From contig CM071568.1 in NCBI GenBank assembly GCA_036426205.1, positions 218,905,216 to 218,969,215 of the forward strand: DNA of 64,000 bases. Reading direction: 5' to 3'. Source of the DNA: Ascaphus truei (taxonomy: Eukaryota; Chordata; Amphibia; Anura; Ascaphidae). This document shows, piece by piece, positions 24,390 through 35,803 of this stretch (positions are counted from its first letter, which is position 1; the number at the start of each line of letters is the position of its first letter). Both the position numbers and the translations under genes were made by a program. The notes under the pieces are model-generated. The model ran no database searches, was not told the origin of the DNA, and saw only the letters and a program-made list of their open reading frames with translations.

Positions 24390-24544
24390 GTTTTAACAAA
24401 CACCTTGGGAACCAAGATTTGTCTGGTGACCTCCCCTGTTTGTGTATGCTTATTCACCCTATACAGAATATCATTTAGCAATTCAAAATGTGGGAAAACC
24501 ATCACCCCTTGTGCATTCAATACATTGTCATCAATTTTTACCAC
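24390..24544 (-). pseudogene. Gypsy pol fragment upstream of integrase
   Basis: The reverse strand encodes FELLNDILYRVNKHTQTGEV followed by TRQILVPKVF. This is the short region between RNase H and the integrase zinc finger in Gypsy polyproteins. It is separated from the integrase by the duplication and insertion described above. Confidence 0.7.
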
Positions 24545-24961
24545 CTTCTCATTTTGTCATGTAAAGACTGGGTCTTCCCTCTGCCTCTGGCAAAAATCAG
24601 GGAGACACAGTTCTGGTTAATCTACAGAACCTATTTCTCTCTCCTTCTAGCTATCCCCAGTCATTACTTGTGACTTCTGCCTACTAATATGGACACCTTG
24701 AGTCCCAGATCTCTGTAACCAGTCTTGCTTGTCACAACGTCTTTGCTTCTGCGATTTCGGAACACGGTGTCTACTTGGGACTAGATCAGCAAAGATATAT
24801 TCAAAGAACAGGGAACAGTTTACTGGGCTTCTCCGTTACCAGAGGAGGCTCCTCCTGGGAGGGACTCGGTAAACTAGAGAAAAAGGGCCAGTCCCGGATG
24901 AGCAAAACTGAGACAGGGAGCAAAGGAACGACTCATACTTCTAGTATGGCCTCCTGACCCT

Positions 24962-25267
24962 TTACCTGTAACAGGCCATTGGCCACCATTTTATATCGTC
25001 GTGTATACATACTATGCTCCACGGGGAGTCAAAGGAAAACATTTCAGGTGGTAAAAGTTCCTTGAAAACAAGGGTTTTTCCAGAGCCTGAATCCACAAGG
25101 GCCTGGATGGATTTACCCCCAATCAGGACTAGAAGTAGCCAGGGCTTGCAGCTTTCTCTGGGGAAGGCTGGGGCAATAGTCCTGCTGAAGGAACAATCCA
25201 TCTGTGGGCATTCCATTTGATGGTGGCCCAGTTCTCCGCAGGTAGAACATGGAGAGCTATTTCTCAC
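24962..25267 (-). pseudogene. Gypsy gag zinc knuckle and aspartic protease relic
   Basis: The reverse-strand frame carries a CCHC knuckle at about residues 7-20 (CSTCGELGHHQMEC, CX2CX4HX4C). A retropepsin-like active site follows at about residue 59, in QALVDSGSGKTLVF. This is the gag-protease junction of a Ty3/Gypsy element. Reverse transcriptase and RNase H do not follow at the expected place; the next pol piece is at 24544, so the RT region is deleted. Confidence 0.8.
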
Positions 25268-25269
25268 CA

Positions 25270-26100
25270 GGGGTTGACGTGGATATCCTTCAGCTGGACC
25301 GAATACTGGAGACCAGGAGTCGGGTGGCTCCTGCGTGCGACATCCTCTGAAGTTTTTTTTGGCGATACACAGACATCAGGAAATAGACGAGTCTCCGCGG
25401 GGACCAGCATCCGGACCTTTACATTGCTGGAACGACTGTTCCCTTCATGTGACATGCTGATCACGATTGGATGTGTGGTAGCTTACTCCCTGGCCCGTTC
25501 TCCCTTTTTGGGCATCAGCCGGAGCATGTGGAGTCTGGGCCATCGGGCTCAGGACACTCTCCTGGTCCTTGGCTCCAATTAAGTTTTCCATGAGCTGGAC
25601 AGCCAACGTTAGAGTTTTAGCAGCATGGCGTTTTACCGAGGAGTGTGCGGGTGGGGTTATCACCTGCCGAAATTGCTCCAAAACGACTTGTTGAGAATCA
25701 CCTCCTCATTGCACTATTCAGGCTGTATACACCGAGTCCAGTAAGTCCAGTAAGTGCTGAGCTAGGAACCGGGGTCTCACCTTAGAGGTGTATTTAAAGT
25801 TGCAGAACTGCAGCCCGTAGGCTTCTGGGGTCAGGCCTAAGCAATCCAGGATGGCGGATTTTACTTGCTTTTAGTCCATAGTCTGACCCACAGGTAGGCC
25901 CTGATATGAGGCATGGGCTTCTCCTATGAGGAGTGGGGCCAAAGCTGCCCAGCGATCTACAGACCAGCCCTGGGCCTCGGCAACTCATTCAAAGGTTAAC
26001 ATAAAAGCCTCTGGGTCCTACACCGGACTCCTTTCCTCTGGAGAACCAGGGAGTTGTTCGGAAGTCCTGGACTGGCAGACAAAGGATTCCAAAACAATGT
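25270..26100 (-). pseudogene. Gypsy gag relic
   Basis: Directly upstream of the zinc knuckle in the same orientation, two reverse-strand frames (25445-25681 and 25794-25988) contain VAQLMENLIGAK-like and QVITPP segments. They look like a degraded capsid/gag. Assignment rests mainly on position next to the gag-protease frame. Confidence 0.5.
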
Positions 26101-26146
26101 GTGTGCAGCGCACAGCAAGAGAGAGAAGCAGGTCTGGCAAAAATAA

Positions 26147-26382
26147 CTACTTTATTGAGGAGGCATAAAAAGCGAGGAGTGCAGCCCTTCTACGCGTTTC
26201 ATGCAGGTTATGCACTTTATCAAGAAGTTCCACACAATAGCACAACATTCCATTTAAATACCGCTGATTGCTGATTTTAACGCCAAACATAGTGACGTCA
26301 CATTCCACTATGCCCTCCAATGAGCGATCGCATGACCCGCACATGCGCAACAATAACCAGGGGAAAGAGAGTCTCTGCCCAG
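26147..26382 (-). mobile_element. PLE pLTR fragment with degenerate hammerhead
   Basis: It has the typical start (actactttattgagg) and, on the reverse strand at 26187-26224, ttgataa, a GTGCA/TGCA stem II, then gaaacgcgtag. The first core base is T instead of C and the seventh-position block is TAA, so it is probably inactive. The PLE insertion at 26395-28905 lies immediately beside it. Confidence 0.5.
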
Positions 26383-27327
26383 ATAATCAAGAGACCCAAT
26401 TGCATATAACATAGAGGGTGGTAATCACTGCTCAACCTTAATACTCTAAACCATACAGGTAAACAAATACAGGTGCATGGGAAATATAAACATATTTATT
26501 ACACAAAGGTGATCATAGAGTGACCACCCAAAAGAATTCCCAATATGTTGCACTCTGCTAAATCGTGTCAATTACTGAAAGGGAATAATTCCTAAACCAT
26601 ATAGGGAACCAGAGGGTTAAAAACGCAAAAACAAAAAATTATTCATTAACACTTCTAAATAAAGAATTAAAAACAATTAAAAAACGAATAGCGATGGAGT
26701 ATGCTATCTCAATGATAGAAAAAACGCATATAGGTATGGGTGAAGAAAGTGGATTTTAAATGTCCTATGTGTCACCGCAATAACTTTGCAGACGTTAGTG
26801 TTGAATCATTCTATATGGTAACCATATACCGTGTCTGCAAAATATTCTCTCTTATTCCAAACAGCCAAACCTCACTATGCCTGATTTCAACTTGCCAAGG
26901 TTGTAGCGACGGTATGTTTTAAATGCCCTTAGCAACATATACATATGAACATGTTGCATCCAGTTGGGGCTATTAAATCAATGCCTGTGACACAGACATT
27001 ACTTGCAGTGGTAAGTATGTACTGTAATTAATGTAACGCATGCATAACAGGGTATGGGCCCAAAAAAACTCATAAATCCAATATTATAATATCAGTGCAT
27101 TTACAAGATAGTATATGTGTATCAGCATGATAAACGAAAAAGGCAACTCAAATAGAAAGGTTGCCCGTGATACACGTTTGACTCTCAATAGTCTGTCTGC
27201 ATAGTAGCAGGATTAGGCCCGGAGTTCATACAACCGTTCAGCTACACTGTGTCCAAATTGGCCTCAGAATCCATCCGCTCCAAAAGCGAAACCGGCTGAC
27301 GTCATCTGATAGCGCGTCGCCTACTGC

Positions 27328-27364
27328 CCAACGATCGTTTCGCGCCTCTTTGGCGCTTCTTCAA
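27328..27364 (-). ncRNA. Hammerhead-like motif, left PLE arm (degenerate)
   Basis: The reverse strand reads ttgaaga, stem II gcgccaaagaggcgc, then gaaacgatcg. Stem II is a perfect GCGCC/GGCGC hairpin. The first core position is T rather than C, so activity is doubtful. Confidence 0.4.
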
Positions 27365-28093
27365 TGGGGGAGGAGCGTCCTTTCACTCCTGTTGTATAAG
27401 GTATTTATACCCTCTTGGAGGCGGGATTGGGGCATGCCAAATAACGTCTATGGCTCTCCTGATTAGTTAATCTCCCACGATCCAAAATAATGGACCGTTA
27501 AGGTAGTAAAATAACGGTCAGATCTAGATATTAAATACATTTATCTATCTAGTCTATGCTACTGTTAGCAGAGTGATGCACTATATGTATTAACAATGGA
27601 TTAACAGCAAGATGTTCAATATGTAGGAATGTTTACTAAATTGATAGACCCCCCCTAAGGACAATACGGTCAGGCTAAACATTAAATATATTTAACCTAA
27701 ACTAGTCACATATTGGGAGAACTTAAATAAACGGGGAATAAATAAATCCCTCATTTAATCCATGTATTTAATATCTAGATCTGACCGTATTGTCCTTTTA
27801 GGCGGTCTACTAAGTTAGATAAACATTTCTACACTATTACCTATTGATACGTGAGCATCTATCAACACTCAGTGCTGTTACCAATTCCGATATTTGGAGA
27901 TCAAAGTCTGTATCATCTGGACGTGCACTACTCAATATTTACATTATTTTACCTACCTTAACGGTCCATTATTTTGGATCGCGGGAGATTAACTAATCAG
28001 GAGAGCCATAGACGTTATTTGGCACGCCCCAATCCCGCCTCCAAGAGGTTATAAATACCTTATACAAAAAGAGTGAAAGGACGCTCCTCCCCC

Positions 28094-28131
28094 CTTGAAG
28101 AAGCGCCAAAGAGGCGCAAAACGATCGTCGG
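28094..28131 (+). ncRNA. Hammerhead-like motif, right PLE arm (degenerate)
   Basis: This is the inverted partner of 27328-27364: ttgaaga, stem II gcgccaaagaggcgc, then aaaacgatcg, in which the required G of GAAA is mutated. Probably inactive. Confidence 0.35.
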
Positions 28132-29072
28132 CAGTAAGCAACGCGCTATCAGATGACGTCAGCCGGTTTCGCTTTTGGAGCGGATGGATTCTGAGGCCAA
28201 TTTGGACACAGTGTAGCTGAACGGTTGTATGAACTCCGGGCCTAATCCTGCTACTATGCAGACAGACTATTGAGAGTCAAACGTGTATCACGGGCAACCT
28301 TTCTATTTGAGTTGCCTTTTTCGTTTATCACGCTGATACACATATACTATCTTGTTAATGCACTGATATTATGATATTGGATTTATGAGGTTTTTGGGCC
28401 CATACCCTGTTATGCATGCGTTACATTAATTACATACTTACCACTGCAAGTAACGTCTGTGTCACAGGCATTGATTTAATAGCCCCAACTGGATGCAACA
28501 TGTTCATATGTATATGTTGCTAAGGGCATTTAAAACATACCGTCGCTACAACCTTGGCAAGTTGAAATTCAGGCATAGTGAGGTTTGGCTGTTTGGAATA
28601 AGAGAGAATATTTTGCAGACACGGTATATGGTTACTATATGGAATGATTCAACACTAACGTCTGCAAAGTCATTGCGGTGACACATAGGATATTTAAAAT
28701 CCACTTTCTTTACCCATACCTATATGCGTTTTTTCTATCATTGAGATAGCATACTCCATCGCTATTCGTTTTTTAATTGTTTTTAATTCTTTATTTAGAA
28801 GTGTTAATAAATAATTTTTTGTTTTTGCGTTTTTAACCCTCTGGTTCCCTATATGGTTTGGGAATTATTCCCTTTCAGTAATTGCCACGATTAATCAATA
28901 ATGTAATAATCAAGAGATCCCGCAGCATCTGGTGATTTCCAATACTCAAACAAAAGGGTTATGTCTAGCACACCTGTAAGAGTATAATAAAGCAGCAATA
29001 TACTTGCAGTTAGAGGTACCGGTGCTCCGTGGTTCAGGGAAAAAACCTGTCTAGTGTAATTTCAAGATATAT

Positions 29073-29203
29073 GAACAAATGGGAGGATCCAGGGCACTAC
29101 GGATTTTCAAGAAAAGAAATTTATTCTAAGCACACACAGTGTGTGCCTAGATAAAATTTATTTTCTTGAAAATCCGTAGTGCCCTGGATCCTCCCATTTG
29201 TTC
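29073..29203. repeat. 131-bp near-perfect palindrome
   Basis: The left arm starts gaacaaatgggaggatccag and the right arm ends ctggatcctcccatttgttc. The centre, gcacacacagtgtgtgc, is itself palindromic, so there is almost no loop. Only a couple of mismatches were noticed over arms of about 65 bases. Confidence 0.85.
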
Positions 29204-29741
29204 AGATATCCAATACTCACCTAATGCTTGCAGGCGTCATGACCTATCTGTTCAGTAGACTCCCCTGTGCCGTAGCGCGCATGCGCTAAGGAGACGAGAC
29301 GCAACTAGGAACATCCCCTACTGGTCAGTGCGCGCGCATACTCAGTCACAGCCAAATACCAAAAGCGCAGTGGTTTGAAAAGAGAGGGATAGCGCACGCA
29401 CCATCCAAGCAGTGAGAGTCCATAATAAGTTGGTACAAAAAAAACAAGCAGTCAGCCGGATAACACATGATAAAACTTCTAAATCATTCATATTCATCAA
29501 AAAACTAACAAAAGAATTTAAAAAAAAAGACAAACATAATCTTAAAAAAGGAATATATATCCTGTATACTTCATTTGAATGTGAAAAAAACACTCCTCTT
29601 TGATGACACAAGAAACAATAATCCTAATAATACTCATAAGAAAATATAATATTAGTATTAAACCAGTAAAAGACAGACATTGATACTAATAATAATATTA
29701 TTCTAAAGAAGAAAAAGACCATATAATCAAATTATTAACTC

Positions 29742-32700
29742 TTAGGGCCTCATTCAGAAAGTCTTGATAAGGCCCTTATCGAGCACTTATCGAGCAAAAT
29801 GGCTACTCGTATTCAGTAAGCCTCGATAAGTGCTCGATAACGGCCTGTATCGCAGCAAAATTTTATGATCAAAAGAAACTCGCCAATTGAGCGGCGATCA
29901 GCCACTTATCGACCATTTTCAGAAGGATCATAAACTCGCGCAATTCTAGTACCCGCGAGTCGGCTGTCGCGGCCTATCACAGCCCTAAAAGGCGATCTTC
30001 TCCCCAAATCCAATTCACCTAAAAATTTAGGTAAATTGGTGGGGAGATGCCTCGATGAGCTACGATGTGTCGGGACTTACTGTAGAAAAAATCAGGCCCT
30101 TTTCCTGCCTCGGATTGATGCCGGGGGTCTCCGGAGCTGATAGCCATTAATAGCAGCTCCGGACCCCCCCGGCATGCATCCGACACAGGAAAAATGCATT
30201 TACGGCAACTTCATTACCTTAGCGGCTAACGCTAAGGCAATGAAGGGGTTAAACACCCATGCCAGGCTTACTGTGGCTAGCGAGGGTGGGTGAAGGGGGA
30301 ATTTGGCCCTTAGTGGCTGTTTAGGCCTTGGGGGGGGCTTGCGGGGGGACTTAACCCCTTCATTACCTTAGCGGTTAATATCGCTAAGGTAATAAAGGGG
30401 TTAACCCAACCGCTACCCACCCGCAAGGTCTAGACACCCATCCTTAGGGCTAATACCCTCTTCACCCATCCGTGAGGCCTAAGCACCCACCCCGGACTGA
30501 CTATACCCACCCTGTACCCATTGAGTAGTATAGTGGTACATCATACCCATATAATAATAATATGGACATGATAAGCCTCTATAGCACTCAATGGGCACCC
30601 TAATTACAATACATTAATACACAAGACACACAATAATAAAACATAACTAAACTCCAAAAAAACACACTTCACTAAATAAAAATAGTAGCCAGCTAATCCA
30701 ATGAATACAAGAAATAACAACATCAACAATGAATGAATTAAACCATCAACCAATCAAAACAATTAATTCATAAAACAACTCCGAATTATTTTATAAAGTA
30801 ACCAATCCAACCACATAATTACTAAACCAACTCAAAATTAACAGTAACACTAACCAATCAAACCAATTAATTACTACAACATTCATGAATTAATGTAAAC
30901 ATTAAAATACAAAGAAATAAATTCAAACAATATCTGAAATAACCATAAAATGCATTAGTTAACATAATACAACATTAACTAAAAACGAACACCAATCGCA
31001 AACATTGTATTACCATTAAGCAGGAAAAACAAACAAACAATGACATCCACATAAGAAACTGAAATTAAAAAAACCAACAGCAATACCAAGCCAGAAATGC
31101 CCCCCAAATATTGTCATAATAATGTATTAATCTGTACCCTAAAGTGATACAGATTAATATATTATCAGTCAATGTGCCTCCCCCAAAAAATCAAAAAACA
31201 CATCCAATGAAAAAACCTGTAAAAAGAGAATTTACAAACATTCAATATATTACTTATCATTTGAAGCGGTGGCCCTCCGACTCCCGGGGATACAGGAAAC
31301 TCACGTACCTTGGATGCCTGCAACAGCATCCGATGCCATCCGCCATGAAGATCCGGATCAGGTACCCAAATCTTCTTTTTTCTTTCTTTAATCACCTTCT
31401 TCTATCTTCATCTGTCACCATTTCTTGATCTTCTTTATCTTCTATCTTCATCTGTCAATCCAAAAAGCCACATGGTAAATCCCAACCGATGTTGTCTCGT
31501 CGTCTTCTTGGGCTCAAATGAGGCGTCACAGCCTTAAATAGGGATTGTGACGTCACATTTAGCCTCGAAATGGTTAACAGCCACCTGATTGGCTGTTAAA
31601 ACCATTTTCCGACTTTAATTTTTTTTTTTTTTAAATGACGTCACTTAAAGGGAATGATGCCAGCCAATCAGAATGGCTGTGCTTCATTTGCCTTTAAGAT
31701 GACATCACTAAATCCAAGATGGCCACCGTCACATGGTATTTCAGCCAATCAGAGTGTGGAATTGGTTCCCACGTTCTGATTGGCTGAAATACCATGTGAC
31801 GTCGGCTTCTTCACGTCATGAAGATGAGGATGGCCTTCATCGTGGCAACCGGACAAGGGTGAGTGCAATATATATTTAATGTATTTATTGTTCTTTATGT
31901 ATTTTAAATGGGCAAATGCACTATTATCCATTTGTGGATAATAGTAATTGTGCCCATTACTATACTGTATGGGTTGGGGGGGGGGGGGTATTTATTTATA
32001 AGTATGTATGTACGCCGGCCTATAGTATCATTGCTGTGCATATATGTACTGTATGTTAGGGAGGTATACATTTAGTTATATATTTATTTATTTAGTGTGG
32101 GGCTGTTGTGTGTGTATTTTTTTTAATTGTGGGTAGCGGGGGTGGCCGAAGTGGGTATTAGCCCCAACGGTGCTTGTTTAGGGCTTGCGGGTGGGTAGCG
32201 GGAGGGCTTAACCCCTTCATGACCGTAGCGGTATTAACCGCATGAAGGGGTTAAGTCCACTCGCAACCCACCCACAAGCCCTAAACAACCACCAAAGGCT
32301 AAATACCCCTTCAACCACCCCCGCTACCCACAATAAACCTGGCACGGCCGGTTAACCCCTTCATTGCCTTAGCGGTTAGCCACTAAGGTCATAAAGTGGC
32401 CTTTAAATGCATTTTTCCTGCCTCGGATGCATGCCGGGGGGCTCCGGTGCTGGTATTAATGGGTATCAGCTCCAGAGACTCCCGGCATCAATCCCAGGCA
32501 GGAAAAAGGCCTGAATTTTTCTAAGTGCCGTTCCGCCACTCATCCGCAGCCTCTCCCCAGCAACTTGCCAACTTTTTGGGGCGAGACGTATTGCTGTGAA
32601 AATCTCAATTCTAGAGTGGCAAGTAGCGGCGCAAAGCTACTCGCCACTACTAGAATTGAGCGGGTTTCAAAACATGGCTAGTTGCGGCGCAAAGTGCCTT

Positions 32701-32855
32701 TTCGCCGCGCCGATGGCAGAAAAAAAAACCGTCAACAAACTTGGCATCTTTTTTGCTTTTCGCCAAGATTTCGGGGCTTACTGAATCGTGGTATACATTT
32801 ATGGCGAAAAACGGGCGAAAAGTGACTTAGCGCCGCTTACTGCATGAGACCCTAA
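29742..32855. mobile_element. 3.1-kb TIR element, AGGGCCTCATTCAG family
   Basis: The left end cttagggcctcattcagaaa faces the right end actgcatgagaccctaag as an inverted repeat. Inside are several copies, in both directions, of aaccccttcattaccttagc and a palindrome at 31730-31800 (gtcacatggtatttcagcc versus its inverse). A G-run lies at about 31975-31988. No transposase frame was recognised. It is the largest of three related elements (see 18081-20504 and 35804-36834). Confidence 0.65.
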
Positions 32856-32929
32856 GTATCCCGATATAGCTACAATATACCAAAAACAAATATTATTATC
32901 TTTCTGTTAACTAATATATTAATTGAAGC

Positions 32930-33275
32930 TATTTCTGAGCAGGAAAGAGATCTATTTTAGGAAATGGTTAATGTTCCATTCTATATTGATCCCATCAGGG
33001 AACCGAGTTTTTAAGGTGAAAATCAACTATGATTCCCTGCAGTCAAGAGTTTTCACAATGTCACCTCCTCTCTCTTTTCTAATTATTGTTTCTATACCCA
33101 TAAATGGGAAATTCTCAGGACCCCCCTCTCTACACTCAGAAAAATGCTTAGATACAGGATGCTGTAGATCTCTTTTTTTAATGAGTCTATGATGTTCCTG
33201 CATCCTGATCTTTAAAACCCTCGGTGTTCTACCTACCTATCTTTTCCCACAGCCACAACTTACGACGTAAATGAC
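32930..33275 (-). pseudogene. PLE GIY-YIG endonuclease relic
   Basis: The reverse strand, with frameshifts, encodes a Penelope-like element endonuclease. Visible pieces are YVVSCGCGK, then VGRTPRVLKIRMQEHH, then a block with KRGGDIVKTLDCRES, then FTLKTRFPDGINIEWN. These match in order the intact PLE frame at 57847-58311 (CPCKLQYVGRT, RGGDRLQRVSQQE, YTLKTLSPKGLN). Numerous indels make it dead. It begins about 75 bases from the end of the TIR element at 29742-32855. Confidence 0.75.
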
Positions 33276-33279
33276 ATAT

Positions 33280-34440
33280 GTCGTATTACAGTTGATAAAG
33301 CTGTTGATTTTATAACGTTTGTGTGGACTGTGGGAAAAGATACAATTGGATGGTTTCATGAATTTGCACATGTTACAATGATTACATCTGAACTATCCCT
33401 TAGTGGCGAAAGTATCTACATTTTCAACTGGAGTGGAAATAACACCAGGAGAAATGAAGGTTGCTAACGTCTTTGCTGTGTGATGTGAAATGTGGTGCAT
33501 TCATTTCTCCAAATGATAGCTTGGGCTATGCTGTTACATACTATAATTAACAAAATCATAGCACAGGGTTGTTACCTTGTTGAGCTGTGGTTGAGACTGG
33601 AAACATATAGGGTCCTATTGTGGTGGTTGCGGATGTTAAAAACCCAGCGTATGTATTGTGCATTTTTTTACATACAGTAAGTAGCAATACTGGATTTGTT
33701 TCATCCACAGTTACACCTTCAGACCCTATAGGGGTTGACCCTATTATTTTGATTTGAGCTGTACATAGGAACATACTTACCCCTGCCATCACCATCACCA
33801 AGTGGTATCCTGATTTTATTATGGATATCTGAGTGTGATTATTTGGTCAACAGGGTTTTCTCAAGTACCCAGTGAGAATATACTCACGAGTGTTTGTTAA
33901 CATGCGCTTCATTCGGTTTTAATTAGTGTTTTTTTCTACTTTCTTATTAGTTATTAAAACTTCATTATTTTTTTGGTTTTAGTGAGTGCATCATAAGGGA
34001 TTTCTGTTCTCCCTTTTTCTGCTTATTCTTCTATCCCAGATAGCACCACCCTAGTCTCTCCCTCATTAGTCACCAGCTGAGCAGGGCACATCCAGCTTCT
34101 TTCCCTCACTCCCCCTATTTCAATACAAAAAAGGTTTCCATTTTCCTTATTACACTAAAGCCTATTTAAATTCTCATGCTCTACCTTCCGTTCAAATGTT
34201 GCCATTTAGGAATCCCCTATTTAATGTCTCCTACCCTGCCCTCTTACCAAGTCTAGACATTTAGGAATCCTCTTTTATTTTATGCTGATTTCATTGCATC
34301 TTACATGTTTCAAGGCTCTACTGTAACTCATTTAAAGCCACATCAAGGCTACTTTTCTTTACCACCACATACCACTTTTCAATACCACTAGCTTACCTAC
34401 ATTTGCCATGCTAGTTCAAAAATGTCATTTTTTCTGAACT
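33280..34440. other. No gene recognised
   Basis: This may include more of the degraded PLE upstream of its endonuclease, but I could not recognise RT motifs. The open frames at 33492-33801 show no known domain. Confidence 0.35.
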
Positions 34441-34444
34441 TTAG

Positions 34445-35655
34445 ATTGTATTGTATGTCTTTATTTATATAGCGCCATTAATGTACATAGCGCTTCACAG
34501 TAGTAATACATGTGGTAATCAAAATAAATAACAGATAATATAAATAACAGATCATGGTAAGTGCTTTAGACATAAAAGTAACATTAACGAAGAGGAGTCC
34601 CTGCCCCGAGGAGCTTACAGTCTAATTGGTAGGTAGGGAGAACGTACAGAGACAGTAGGAGGGAGTTCTGGTAAGTGCGTCTGCAGGGGGCCAAGCTTAT
34701 GTATCATGTGTTCAGAATATCCACAGTGCTATTAATATGCTTCTTTAAGCAAGTGTGTCTTAAGGTGGGTCTTAAAGGTGGATAGAGAGGGTGCAAGTCG
34801 GGTACTGAGGGAAAGGGCATTCCAGAGGTGTGGGGCAGTCAGTGAAAAAGGTTTAAGGCGGGAGAGGGCTTTAGGTAGAAAGGGGGTAGAAAGAAGACAT
34901 CCTTGAGAAGAACGCAAGAGTCTGGATGGTGCATAACGAGAAAATAGGGCCGAGATGTAAGGAGGGGCAGAAGAGTGTAAAGCTTTAAAAGTGAGGAGAA
35001 GAATGGAGTGTGAGATGCGGGATTTGATCGGAAGCCATGAGAGGGATTTCATGAGCGGAGATGGTGAGACAGATCTAGGAAAGAGTAGAGTGATTCTGGC
35101 AGCTGCGTTTAGGATAGATTGTAGGGGAGACAGGTGAGAGGCAGGAAGGCCGGACAGCAAGAGGTTACAGTAATCAAGACAGGAGAGAATGAAGGCCTGA
35201 GTCAGAGTTTTAGCAGTCGAGCAACAGAGGAAAGGGCGTATCTTAGTTATATTGCGGAGGAAAAAGCAACAGGTTTTAGAAATGTTTTGAATGTGAGGGG
35301 CGAATGTGAGAGAGGAGTCGGGTGTGACCCCTAGGCAGCGTGCTTGGGCTACTGGGTGAATGATCGTAGTTCCAACAGTAATGTGGAAGGAGGTAGTAGG
35401 GCCAGGTTTGGGAGGAAGTATGAGGAGCTCTGTTTTAGCCATGTTGAGTTTAAGGCGACGGAGGGCCATCCAGGATGATATAGCAGAGAGACATTCAGAA
35501 ACTTTGGTTTGTACAGCAGGTGTAAGGTCGGGTGTTGAAAAGTATATTTGTGTGTCGTCAGCATAGAGGTGATAATTAAACCCAAAATATGTTATTAGGT
35601 CACCTAGAGAGGGTGTGTACAGAGAAAAGAGAAGAGGTCCCAGGACAGAGCACAA
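34445..35655 (-). mobile_element. L2-clade LINE, 5'-truncated, with a 307-codon open RT/C-terminal frame
   Basis: The reverse-strand frame 34732-35655 encodes 307 residues with no internal stop. It begins [10 protein letters not shown], part of a standard RT motif, and carries the catalytic YADDTQIY at residues 31-38. It then runs through [47 protein letters not shown] and [20 protein letters not shown] to [11 protein letters not shown] and [10 protein letters not shown]. This block order is that of L2-clade LINEs. The first RT motifs and the endonuclease are missing, so the first Met is not a true start. The 3' tail (about 34445-34500) carries the ggcgctatataaataaagac sequence. The uninterrupted frame suggests a fairly recent insertion. 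Confidence 0.85.
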
Positions 35656-35803
35656 TCAAGTAACACACTTTAAGTGGTTATGCTGAATGATAAGCCCATT
35701 CAGCAATCATTGGCTCCCTAAATTCTTGTGTTATTCCCAAGTTATTAGTATGGTGCTCAAATCATGCTCTGTTTGTTCATGGATCCTTACTCTTCTAAGA
35801 CTT

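Larger units (their letters stand above)
26395..28905. mobile_element. PLE-like insertion with inverted pLTR arms, non-autonomous
   Basis: Two long arms, about 26561-27530 and 27940-28892, are inverted copies of each other with modest divergence. For example, caattactgaaagggaataa on the left faces ttattccctttcagtaattg on the right. Each arm carries a hammerhead-like motif (reverse strand 27328-27364; plus strand 28094-28131). A 12-base direct repeat, ataatcaagaga, lies at 26383-26394 and 28906-28917 and is a candidate target-site duplication. The centre has no recognisable GIY-YIG or RT frame and contains a smaller nested inverted repeat around gatctagatattaaatacat. I infer a PLE-derived non-autonomous copy by analogy with the two endonuclease-bearing copies in this window. 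Confidence 0.6.
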
